Positions 1-5,331 of a stretch of DNA of 5,331 bases are shown here, one piece after another (position 1 is the stretch's first letter; every line of letters starts with the position of its first letter). Under the pieces are notes generated by a model. The model ran no database searches and had not been told where the DNA came from. It saw only the letters and a list, made by a program, of their open reading frames with translations. The translations under genes and the position numbers were made by a program. Source of the DNA: Bacteroidota bacterium (GTDB lineage: Bacteria > Bacteroidota > Bacteroidia > Flavobacteriales > Weeksellaceae); contig JAEZDQ010000049.1 in assembly GCA_023433225.1 (NCBI GenBank), forward strand, positions 1 to 5,331. Reading direction: 5' to 3'.

Positions 1-775
1 CCGCAAAATCCAAATTGATCGTTTCATCTAAATAATCAAATAACTCACCGTAACCGACTGTTTGTAAACTGTTTAGATTTTTAAATTTATAAAGTGATTT
101 TACTTCGTCAAGCAAACCTTCTTCCATCATCAAATCCACGCGGTTGTTGATTCTCTCATAAATTTCTTTTCGCGGTAATTCGAGCCCGATTTTGAGCACA
201 TTGAAATCTCGTTTGACCTTATTATTTTTTCGAAAGGAAGAAAAAGGTTTGCCGGTGCCTCGGTAAATCTCAAGTGCTCGGATGATTCTTACGGGATTTT
301 GTATATCGACCAATTGGTGATAAACAGGGTCAACTTGAAAAAGTTCTTTTTGCAATGCTTCAATCCCATAAATGTCAAACTCGTAAATCAAATTCTGACG
401 GATGGTTTTATCGACTTCAGGGAATTCATCCAAGCCTTCGGTAACCGCTTTTTCAAATAAGCCGGATCCTCCGACCATCACGACAGCATCATATTTTTGG
501 AATAATTCATCCAATTTTTCCAAAGCATCTTGTTCAAAATCCCCGACAGTATATTCGTCATGAATACTTAAATTATGAATAAAATGATGCGGAACTTCGG
601 CCAATTCTTCTTCGCTCGGTACTGCCGTTCCGATTTTCATTTCCTTGTAGAATTGACGTGAATCAAATGAAATGATTTCGGTTTTTAGTTGTTTGGCCAG
701 AAAAACAGCAAGCCCCGTTTTGCCGATGGCAGTGGGGCCTGCGATAACAATAAGTGTTTTGGTTTTTTTATTCAT
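1..775 (-). CDS. miaA: tRNA dimethylallyltransferase MiaA, C-terminus cut by window edge
   Basis: MiaA transfers a dimethylallyl group to N6 of adenosine 37 in tRNAs that read codons starting with U, the first step of i6A/ms2i6A synthesis, in the cytoplasm. My translation gives 258 codons from the ATG at 775 with no stop before the edge. Seen in order: P-loop GPTAIGKT (residues 13-20), the DSRQFY segment (38-43) holding the conserved catalytic Asp, TVGDF (76-80), GGSGLF (102-107; many homologues have GGTGLY, so Ser replaces Thr here), the NPVRIIRALEIY and TGKP block (160-177), and QTVGYGELFDYLD (238-250). Family members are about 300 residues, so roughly 40-50 are missing to the left. The start overlaps the end of the upstream DUF1232 gene by 8 bp (ATGAATAA), which suggests cotranscription and translational coupling. 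Identification is firm. Confidence 0.96.
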   Translation of the reverse strand, partial: MNKKTKTLIVIAGPTAIGKTGLAVFLAKQLKTEIISFDSRQFYKEMKIGTAVPSEEELAEVPHHFIHNLSIHDEYTVGDFEQDALEKLDELFQKYDAVVMVGGSGLFEKAVTEGLDEFPEVDKTIRQNLIYEFDIYGIEALQKELFQVDPVYHQLVDIQNPVRIIRALEIYRGTGKPFSSFRKNNKVKRDFNVLKIGLELPRKEIYERINNRVDLMMEEGLLDEVKSLYKFKNLNSLQTVGYGELFDYLDETINLDFA

Positions 776-1115
776 TGACGATTTCAGCTTCTGTGAAAAC
801 AACTTCGGATTTTTCCTTTTGTTGTTTTTCCCATGCCAAATATCGGTCAATTTCCCGAGAAAAGTACTTCATGGCAATTAAAACGATGGCGGCATCGTCC
901 AATAAAAACCCCGGGATCAAATCGATGGGCGAGAGAACGTATGCAATGATGGCCGAACCTATCAATATATTGCGCTTCCGTGGTGTATATTTTCTGGTTA
1001 CCGTATCGATTAGCAATCTTGAAAAGGCTTTTGCTTTATTTCCGATGGATCCGTCAGCGGATTTTGTATGCAATGCAACGACTCCTGCCAGCTTGATTAA
1101 TTTTAATTTATTCAT
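768..1115 (-). CDS. DUF1232 / YkvA-type small membrane-associated protein
   Basis: Predicted 115-residue protein of unknown function. The diagnostic part is YVLSPIDLIPGFLLDDAA (residues 59-76), matching the DUF1232 core whose usual form is SPIDLIPDF, a few residues, then LDD. Here Gly replaces the usual Asp after IP, and the stretch between IP and LDD is short. Residues about 49-82 are hydrophobic and could form a membrane hairpin; the N-terminus is basic and the C-terminus (about 95-115) is charged and probably cytosolic. I chose the ATG at 1115. An in-frame ATG at 1169 would add 18 residues, but it lies directly after the U-tract of the upstream terminator and the extra residues do not look like the family. 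The stop overlaps the miaA start by 8 bp, so the two are probably cotranscribed. No function should be inferred from miaA alone. Confidence 0.85.
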   Translation of the reverse strand: MNKLKLIKLAGVVALHTKSADGSIGNKAKAFSRLLIDTVTRKYTPRKRNILIGSAIIAYVLSPIDLIPGFLLDDAAIVLIAMKYFSREIDRYLAWEKQQKEKSEVVFTEAEIVNE

Positions 1116-1169
1116 TGGAATGGATTTAAGTTCGGAGTGGTTTGAGCAAAAAACATTCCATAAATTCAT

Positions 1170-1198
1170 AAAAAAACCGCCTCGGTAGGAGACGGTTT
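1170..1198 (-). terminator. Rho-independent terminator after the metallopeptidase gene
   Basis: On the minus strand the sequence reads AAACCGTCTC, a 5-nt loop CTACC, then GAGGCGGTTT, followed by more T to give seven in a row. This is a 10-bp stem with one U-G wobble. Read on the plus strand the wobble becomes a C-A mismatch and there is no T-run after the stem, so it acts in one direction only. It lies 22 bp past the protease stop and ends the transcript before the DUF1232-miaA pair. Confidence 0.9.
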
Positions 1199-1220
1199 GA
1201 TTGATAGATTCTTTAAATTC

Positions 1221-3491
1221 TTACTTTTTAATGATTAATTTTTTGGAAACTTTTTCTGAACCATTGGTGATTTGAATGATGTAAGTGCCGTTTGGTAAAT
1301 GGGACAAATTCAATTTTTGGTTCAATTTCCCACCGGAAGGAACGGCCACGTTGGATGAAATCAATTTACCTTCTAAATTAAATACCGAATATTTAACTTG
1401 GTTGGATTTGGTTTCCATTTCGATATGGAAAATTCCATTGGAAGGATTTGGGTAAATGGTCAATTCAGAAACCGCAGTCACATCATCCACGTCCATATTG
1501 GAATTGATGGTAAAATCTTCTTCATTCACATTTAAAAACACATTGTCGATGGCTTTGATCATCAACCTTGCATCCGAAGTCACGCCCAATCCGCTTGGCA
1601 CCGTAAATGTATAAGTTCCGTTATTCGGCGTGCTTTCCGCCAATACATGGGGGAAAGTCAATCCGCCGTCGGTCGAAATCAAAATGGTAACGTTGGCCGT
1701 ATTCACCGGTGCTTGGTTTGTGTTGGCGACATCCCAAGTAATGGTTTGGGTTTCACCTAAGTTCCAAACAATTCCGCTGGCATTTTGAGAAGTTACCACG
1801 AACGGTCCTGCGTTTGCATCAACCGTCAACCGGATGTTGTCGCGAGCTGATTGTCCACTCACCGGATTATTGTCTCTAACCAAAAGAGAAAAATTCAGGT
1901 TTCTGGAAACGGCCGGTAGTTTTTCCCAAGAAAGTGGGTTTCCGGGATTGTTCATATTGGGCTGGTACCCTGCAACGATGGTTGACAATTTCGGGAAATA
2001 ACGATCTGGTGATTCCGTTGCCCAAAGAGAGCGGAACATGGGTCCGCCGGTATTGGTCGGCCTTGGTGGCATTTGACCACTTTGGGGGTCGGTTTGTTCC
2101 CAGTTGTAAGTCAACAAATCTCCATCGGGATCGGTTGCGATTGCGGTCAAAACAAATGGCGTTTCTTTGGGAATCGTTCTGTCAGGCCCGGCGTCCGCGG
2201 TCGGTTCATTGTTACCGGTTGCGGTATTTTGTCCACAATTTCCGGCGGCGATTACATGTAGGTACATTTCTCTTACACTGACAGCATGGAAATAAGCATC
2301 ACTGTTGTTTTGTACGTTTGGTGGGCAAATCCCGGCATAACCCATGATGGTACTTGCGCTTCCGGGTTCAATAGCAGTCGCATTGTTTCTGTTACAGTTG
2401 TTATTTTGGGTATGGTTTGCGCCGTATTGGTGACCCATTTCATGGGCAACATAATCAATTACAAAAGGATCGCCTACCGGAGTTCCGGCACCTGTTACCC
2501 CACCGGCTTTGATACTGTTCGTACAAACCGAACGCAGATAAGCTACACCATTGTCGTTTCCTGCGGTTGCGCGGAAGAAAACGTGGCCAATATCGTAATT
2601 TGCATTTCCAATTACCGCATCTACCCGGGCTTGGTTTTGGCCAAGCATCGCTCCGGCATCCATGGGGTTATAAGTATCTGATGTGATATGAACCAACAAA
2701 TCATTGTTGGCGACAAGTTCCATTTGAACCGAAAGGTCATTTTCATACACTTCATTCAAACGGGTAACGGCTACGTTCAAAGCATCCATAACCGCGGCAA
2801 TTTTTTCTGCATCGGTTCCACTACCGACACCGGCTTGTTGTGCGATGTATGCGGTATATTCAATCGTTGTAGCCAGGGCCAAACGGTATTTGCGCATTTG
2901 TCCGTCAATAACTGTGGTTTCACCTAATTCTTCGGTCGGAAGAAAATTCATATCGTAAATATCGGACCCATCGTGCTTACATTCAAAAGTATGTTGGTGC
3001 GCTACTTCGTTGCGGCTATACATCATGTAAATTTGGTTGTCCTGGGAATAGGAATCGATGTAACGCAATCCGGAAGTGCTTCTGATGACCGCATTGAATC
3101 CGAAATAGGGCGAAAGGCTGAACCGGATTTTGGTAGAGGGTTCATCGGCTTTATAACCGGCATAAGACCGGATTTCCGGAAACTTTGCTTGTAAGTCGGG
3201 ATGCATGGTAGAGGCTTCAGATACAATAAAAGTATCGAAAGTTCCTTGCGCGTTCGGGAATTTCATGGTGATTCCGCTTGTGCCCTGTTGACTTCTTTGC
3301 GGTGCATTGGCCAGTTCATGGGAGATTGCGTCGGTGTTGAGTTTCAAAAGTTGAAATTCACCGGGCATAACCGTCCTTTCTCTTGGATTTTCAATGCTTG
3401 TCCTGTTGTATTTGCTCCAAGGATTTTGCTGGGAAAACAAAGTTCCGGAGATAATCAAAAAACAGGATAATAGTAAAAATTGCTGTTTCAT
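1221..3491 (-). CDS. Secreted reprolysin-like (metzincin) metallopeptidase with T9SS type A sorting domain
   Basis: Zinc endopeptidase of 756 residues, predicted to be exported by Sec and then across the outer membrane by the type IX system. Seen in order: signal peptide (1-20, likely cut before QQN, which would make the mature end Gln); a propeptide-like region (about 21-197); a catalytic domain (about 198-420) with the full metzincin motif HEMGHQYGANH (350-360: zinc ligands H350, H354, H360, catalytic E351) and Met-turn TIMGYAG (M383); a PKD/cadherin-like segment beginning NEPTADAGPD (about 428-560); an Ig-like domain with ISTDGGLTFP (about 561-664); and a C-terminal sorting domain starting LTIYPNPSNGIFHI (about 677-756) and ending in KLIIKK. 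The order matches common Bacteroidota M12B-like peptidases. Five cysteines remain after the signal peptide (171, 323, 366, 389, 419). It starts 18 bp after the PrcB-like lipoprotein stop with no terminator between, so it is probably cotranscribed. The substrate cannot be read from the sequence. Confidence 0.95.
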   Translation of the reverse strand: MKQQFLLLSCFLIISGTLFSQQNPWSKYNRTSIENPRERTVMPGEFQLLKLNTDAISHELANAPQRSQQGTSGITMKFPNAQGTFDTFIVSEASTMHPDLQAKFPEIRSYAGYKADEPSTKIRFSLSPYFGFNAVIRSTSGLRYIDSYSQDNQIYMMYSRNEVAHQHTFECKHDGSDIYDMNFLPTEELGETTVIDGQMRKYRLALATTIEYTAYIAQQAGVGSGTDAEKIAAVMDALNVAVTRLNEVYENDLSVQMELVANNDLLVHITSDTYNPMDAGAMLGQNQARVDAVIGNANYDIGHVFFRATAGNDNGVAYLRSVCTNSIKAGGVTGAGTPVGDPFVIDYVAHEMGHQYGANHTQNNNCNRNNATAIEPGSASTIMGYAGICPPNVQNNSDAYFHAVSVREMYLHVIAAGNCGQNTATGNNEPTADAGPDRTIPKETPFVLTAIATDPDGDLLTYNWEQTDPQSGQMPPRPTNTGGPMFRSLWATESPDRYFPKLSTIVAGYQPNMNNPGNPLSWEKLPAVSRNLNFSLLVRDNNPVSGQSARDNIRLTVDANAGPFVVTSQNASGIVWNLGETQTITWDVANTNQAPVNTANVTILISTDGGLTFPHVLAESTPNNGTYTFTVPSGLGVTSDARLMIKAIDNVFLNVNEEDFTINSNMDVDDVTAVSELTIYPNPSNGIFHIEMETKSNQVKYSVFNLEGKLISSNVAVPSGGKLNQKLNLSHLPNGTYIIQITNGSEKVSKKLIIKK

Positions 3492-3509
3492 GTTGTGTGT
3501 GTTAATGAA

Positions 3510-3977
3510 TTAATTGATTTTATTTAGTTTTATTTTGCTCGGCTTTTCGGAAACTTTCAGGATAATTATTGGGTCACTCCAATTGTTTTCGGCAGATTCC
3601 CAACTCTCCACTTCACGGTAATGAACCGTCAGCGTTGCATTGGATTTTTCGATATTTTCAATCTGAATCTCACCGTATTTAAGTTCCTTTAGAATAGGTT
3701 TCAAAACGAGAATTGATTCTTTTTCCGAATCAAAAGGCGGGATGGGTGCTGAACGCGGAAAAGACGGGTCTTCCAACTTGCCGTAAAGTTCGGTCAGTTC
3801 TTTTATCGTATGGATGATGCTTGTTTCCGGTAAATCAATCGAATGATTCAATCGTCTTTCTTCCGTAAATTCAACCGGGGTTCCGTTTTCTGACATATTT
3901 TGAGAAGGCGTGCAGGAAACAAACAGAGCCGACAAAACCAAAACTCCTATTCCTGTCAATTTATTGGATAAAAACAT
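3510..3977 (-). CDS. Small lipoprotein with a PrcB-like C-terminal domain
   Basis: Predicted 155-residue lipoprotein. The start at 3977 gives a short signal peptide (NK, hydrophobic core GIGVLVLSALFV) and a lipobox-like FVSC with lipidated C22. An in-frame ATG at 4025 would add 16 residues including tryptophans and a lysine pair, an odd N-terminus for a lipoprotein, so I reject it. The residues after Cys (TPSQNMSEN) have no acidic run of the kind that exports some Bacteroidota lipoproteins to the surface, so it may face the periplasm. Residues about 83-150 (FDSEKESILVLKP, then YGEIQIENIE, TLTVHYRE and DPIIILKVSEKPSKI) fit by eye the strand pattern of the PrcB C-terminal domain, known from a lipoprotein needed for the dentilisin protease complex of Treponema denticola. 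It lies between a TlpA gene and a secreted protease. The lipoprotein call is strong; the PrcB assignment is moderate (about 0.55) and needs a profile search. Confidence 0.8.
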   Translation of the reverse strand: MFLSNKLTGIGVLVLSALFVSCTPSQNMSENGTPVEFTEERRLNHSIDLPETSIIHTIKELTELYGKLEDPSFPRSAPIPPFDSEKESILVLKPILKELKYGEIQIENIEKSNATLTVHYREVESWESAENNWSDPIIILKVSEKPSKIKLNKIN

Positions 3978-3984
3978 AAACGGT

Positions 3985-4008
3985 AAATCTAAAGATTTTT
4001 GTTTAAAC
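3985..4008. repeat. Pair of short palindromes between tlpA and the lipoprotein gene
   Basis: AAATCT-AA-AGATTT (3985-3998) is an exact inverted repeat, and GTTTAAAC (4001-4008) is a perfect 8-bp palindrome two bases further on. They lie just upstream of the preferred lipoprotein start. On the minus strand the first contains TAGATTTA, one base off the Bacteroidota -7 consensus TAnnTTTG, with no clear -33 partner. It may be a weak operator or promoter, or chance in AT-rich DNA. Confidence 0.25.
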
Positions 4009-4043
4009 CATGCCCATTTAACCATTAAAACTGACGATTTTAC

Positions 4044-4616
4044 TTATTCTTTTAACACTTTTTCCAGTAATTGATGGACTTCCGGGTCGTTCCAGTCGGC
4101 AGATTTGATTTCTTTCAGTACCACTTCGCCGCTTTTGTCGATGATATAGGTGGTCGGAAAGGATTTCGGAATTAAAACTTTTGGAATCAAGCTGCTGGCC
4201 TCATAAACCGGCATGGAATATTTATTTTCTTGGAGGTAAGGCACAAATTTTTCGGGCCGGTCGTTCATGGTAATCAACACCATTTTTAGGGTTTTCCCTT
4301 TCGATTCATAGAGTGCTTGGATGCTGGGCATTTCGGCGACGCAAGGCGGGCACCAACTTCCCCAGAAATTCAGGAAAACAACTTCGCCGCGGAAATCAGA
4401 CAGGTTGGCATCCGGCGTCCCGTTATAACCTTTCAGCGAAATGGCCATGTTTTCATCGTTCAATGAAAATTCGCGTACCGGTTTTTCTGTGCTTGGTCCC
4501 GAAAGGGTCAATTCATTCATTTTGGTGGTGAATTTCTTACCCAAAGGCGTAAAAAAAATCAACCCCAACACTACTAAAAAGATGCCACTAATGATAAATC
4601 CTTTGTCAATTTTCAT
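4044..4616 (-). CDS. Membrane-anchored TlpA-family thiol-disulfide oxidoreductase
   Basis: Predicted 190-residue thioredoxin-fold protein facing the periplasm, which would reduce or exchange disulfides on exported proteins. Seen: one N-terminal membrane segment (about 7-23), a linker to about residue 58, LSDFRGEVVFLNFWGSWCPPC (72-92) with active-site cysteines C89 and C92, EMPSIQALYE (95-104), and the cis-proline loop FPTTYIID (153-160, P154), followed by a Gly-containing turn and a C-terminal helix. The WCPPC site is typical of the TlpA/ResA group. I chose the ATG at 4616 because it puts a short MKIDKG before the membrane segment. The in-frame ATG at 4685 would add 23 polar residues encoded by the repeat-bearing intergenic DNA. 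The gene leads the block containing the PrcB-like lipoprotein (66 bp later) and the protease, whose cysteines could be clients. Family assignment is firm; the substrate is unknown. Confidence 0.93.
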   Translation of the reverse strand: MKIDKGFIISGIFLVVLGLIFFTPLGKKFTTKMNELTLSGPSTEKPVREFSLNDENMAISLKGYNGTPDANLSDFRGEVVFLNFWGSWCPPCVAEMPSIQALYESKGKTLKMVLITMNDRPEKFVPYLQENKYSMPVYEASSLIPKVLIPKSFPTTYIIDKSGEVVLKEIKSADWNDPEVHQLLEKVLKE

Positions 4617-4620
4617 AATC

Positions 4621-4628
4621 CAAAGATA
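4621..4628 (-). promoter_or_regulatory. Candidate Bacteroidota -7 promoter element (TATCTTTG) before tlpA
   Basis: The minus strand reads TATCTTTG, an exact match to TAnnTTTG, the -7 consensus of the Bacteroidota primary sigma factor. It ends 4 bases before the preferred tlpA ATG, so transcription would begin at or almost at the start codon. No clear TTG -33 element appears 17-22 bases upstream. An 8-mer with two free positions can occur by chance, so this is tentative. Confidence 0.3.
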
Positions 4629-4697
4629 AGTATTTTGGTGAATTGATTGAGGTTTATCGCTCCTTATGACCTTGCTTTTTGTCATTGGCTCAAGTAA

Positions 4698-4787
4698 AGA
4701 TTCCTCCTTCGTCGGAATGACAGCTTCCCTTTATTTTAAGTTGGTAGTTTGCCATCCAAAGTGTAGCGTAGCGGAACGAAGGAATCT
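4698..4787. repeat. Palindromic dispersed-repeat-like element in the hemF-tlpA gap
   Basis: The element opens with AGATTCCTCCTTCG (4698-4711) and closes with CGAAGGAATCT (4777-4787), which are inverted copies differing by a CT insertion. Inside the first arm, ATTCC (4700-4704) and GGAAT (4714-4718) form a small hairpin. On the minus strand the first arm reads GTCATTCCGACGAAGGAGGA followed by ATCT. From general knowledge, this wording resembles GTCATTCCGA...GAGGAATCT intergenic repeats found in many copies in several bacterial genomes, including Bacteroidota. It encodes no protein I can support. Copy number cannot be judged from one window. Confidence 0.6.
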
Positions 4788-4815
4788 ATTGTTGCGAATC
4801 TCAACTTAATATAAA
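4730..4815. repeat. 86-bp unit with 14-bp terminal inverted repeats (13 of 14 matching)
   Basis: TTTATTTTAAGTTG (4730-4743) and CAACTTAATATAAA (4802-4815) are inverted copies with a single mismatch, enclosing 58 bp. The unit overlaps the palindromic repeat described above and has no coding capacity. An alternative 5-bp pairing, TCAAC (4801-4805) with GTTGA (4818-4822), competes for the same arm. It lies 43-128 bp past the hemF stop, where I see no normal terminator with a T-run, so it may form the 3' end structure of the hemF transcript, or be a small MITE-like remnant. Confidence 0.5.
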
Positions 4816-4857
4816 ATGTTGAAATGAAATTACCGAAACTTCGTTTTTTGGATAGGT

Positions 4858-5331
4858 TCAAACCCACTCCCTCGGGTTCATCAGCACATTTACCAATTTC
4901 TCTTCTTCTGAACCCGGTTTCGGATGATAATTGTAGTGCCACTGTACGTGAGGAGGCAAACTCATCAATATAGATTCGATGCGTCCGTTTGTTTTCAGGC
5001 CGAATAAAGTTCCTCTATCATGGATTAAATTAAATTCAACATAACGTCCGCGACGGATTTCCTGCCAAGTACGGTCAGATTCCGTATAAGTTTCGTTTTT
5101 ATGTTTTTCCACAATCGGCAAATAGGCCTCCAAGAAAGAATCTCCCACAGCCGTAACGAAATCATACCAGAAATTTATGTCATATTCTTCGGTTGGTTTT
5201 CGGTAGTCAAAAAATAATCCGCCCAATCCCCGGCCTTCGTTGCGGTGTGAATTCCAAAAATACCGGTCACATTCCTTTTTATATTTGGGGTAAAAATCCG
5301 GGTGAAACCGGTCGCAAACCTGCTTACAGAC
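4858..5331 (-). CDS. hemF: Oxygen-dependent coproporphyrinogen III oxidase HemF, N-terminus cut by window edge
   Basis: HemF carries out the oxygen-dependent oxidative decarboxylation of coproporphyrinogen III to protoporphyrinogen IX in haem synthesis, in the cytosol. The frame is open from the window edge, giving 157 codons before the TGA at 4858; the family is about 300 residues, so about half is present. Seen: CDRYFWNSHRNEGRGLGGLF followed by FDY (near residues 21-43 of this fragment), which closely follows the coproporphyrinogen oxidase signature ending HRxExRGxGGxFFD; then WQEIRRGRYVEFNLIHDRGT with LFGLKTNGRIESILMSLPP, the highly conserved C-terminal block; and WHYNY near the end. A TTG at 5226 is only an internal Leu codon (RGLGG) and not a start. 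Presence of this enzyme suggests haem is made with oxygen available. Confidence 0.97.
   Translation of the reverse strand, partial: VCKQVCDRFHPDFYPKYKKECDRYFWNSHRNEGRGLGGLFFDYRKPTEEYDINFWYDFVTAVGDSFLEAYLPIVEKHKNETYTESDRTWQEIRRGRYVEFNLIHDRGTLFGLKTNGRIESILMSLPPHVQWHYNYHPKPGSEEEKLVNVLMNPREWV

Noticed and set aside
1116..1169. N-terminal extension of the DUF1232 protein from the ATG at 1169
   Set aside because: The ATG is the first base after the terminator U-tract, leaving no room for a promoter or leader, and the extra 18 residues look unlike the family.
754..1188. Plus-strand 144-codon open frame over the DUF1232 gene
   Set aside because: It lies antisense to the DUF1232 gene and reaches into the terminator hairpin; its translation has no recognisable domain, while the minus frame carries SPIDLIP.
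1900..2085. The long loop-rich stretch in the PKD-like segment (about residues 470-530), considered as an unusual insertion
   Set aside because: The FRSLW...YFPKLS pattern followed by LVRDNNP is, as far as I recall, normal in Bacteroidota reprolysin-like peptidases.
1934..2681. Several plus-strand open frames inside the protease gene
   Set aside because: They are shadows of a 756-codon gene with complete catalytic, Ig-like and sorting domains; none has a plausible domain or start context.
4831..4850. CGAA-AC-TTCG followed by T6, considered as a plus-strand terminator
   Set aside because: The loop would be only 2 nt and the stem 4 bp, and no plus-strand gene comes before it.
4736..4942. Minus-strand 68-codon open frame across the hemF end and the repeat
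   Set aside because: It is out of frame with hemF, overlaps its conserved C-terminus, and ends in the repeat element; there is no domain.
1..5331. CRISPR array, tRNA, transposase, toxin-antitoxin or phage-defence genes
   Set aside because: Both strands were read. No spaced direct repeats, cloverleaf, transposase motif or defence-type gene was found; the window is mainly housekeeping and secretion genes.

Overview
The window looks like an ordinary chromosomal stretch from a member of the Bacteroidota, most likely a flavobacterium. The support is a secreted protease with a type IX secretion (T9SS) sorting domain at its C-terminus, AT-rich gene borders without Shine-Dalgarno sites, and a TAnnTTTG-type promoter element. 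All six genes I can support lie on the minus strand, so transcription runs from high to low coordinates. Both window edges cut a gene.

In transcription order: (1) the C-terminal 157 codons of oxygen-dependent coproporphyrinogen III oxidase (hemF, 5331-4858); (2) a 241-bp non-coding gap (4857-4617) with a palindromic, dispersed-repeat-like element and an overlapping 86-bp inverted-repeat unit; (3) a membrane-anchored TlpA-type thioredoxin (4616-4044); (4) a small lipoprotein whose C-terminal half resembles the PrcB family (3977-3510); (5) 18 bp later, a 756-residue secreted metzincin metallopeptidase (3491-1221); (6) a strong intrinsic terminator (1198-1170); (7) a DUF1232/YkvA-type small protein (1115-768) whose stop overlaps by 8 bp the start of (8) miaA, the tRNA dimethylallyltransferase (775-1, C-terminus beyond the window).

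I read this as three transcriptional blocks: hemF; tlpA, lipoprotein and protease; and DUF1232-miaA. The middle block is the most interesting. It joins a periplasm-facing thiol oxidoreductase, a PrcB-like lipoprotein and a cysteine-containing exported protease, with no terminator between the last two. PrcB was first described as a lipoprotein partner of a secreted protease in Treponema, so a protease-maturation role is a reasonable but untested inference. The rest is housekeeping. I see no CRISPR array, tRNA, rRNA, transposase or phage gene.
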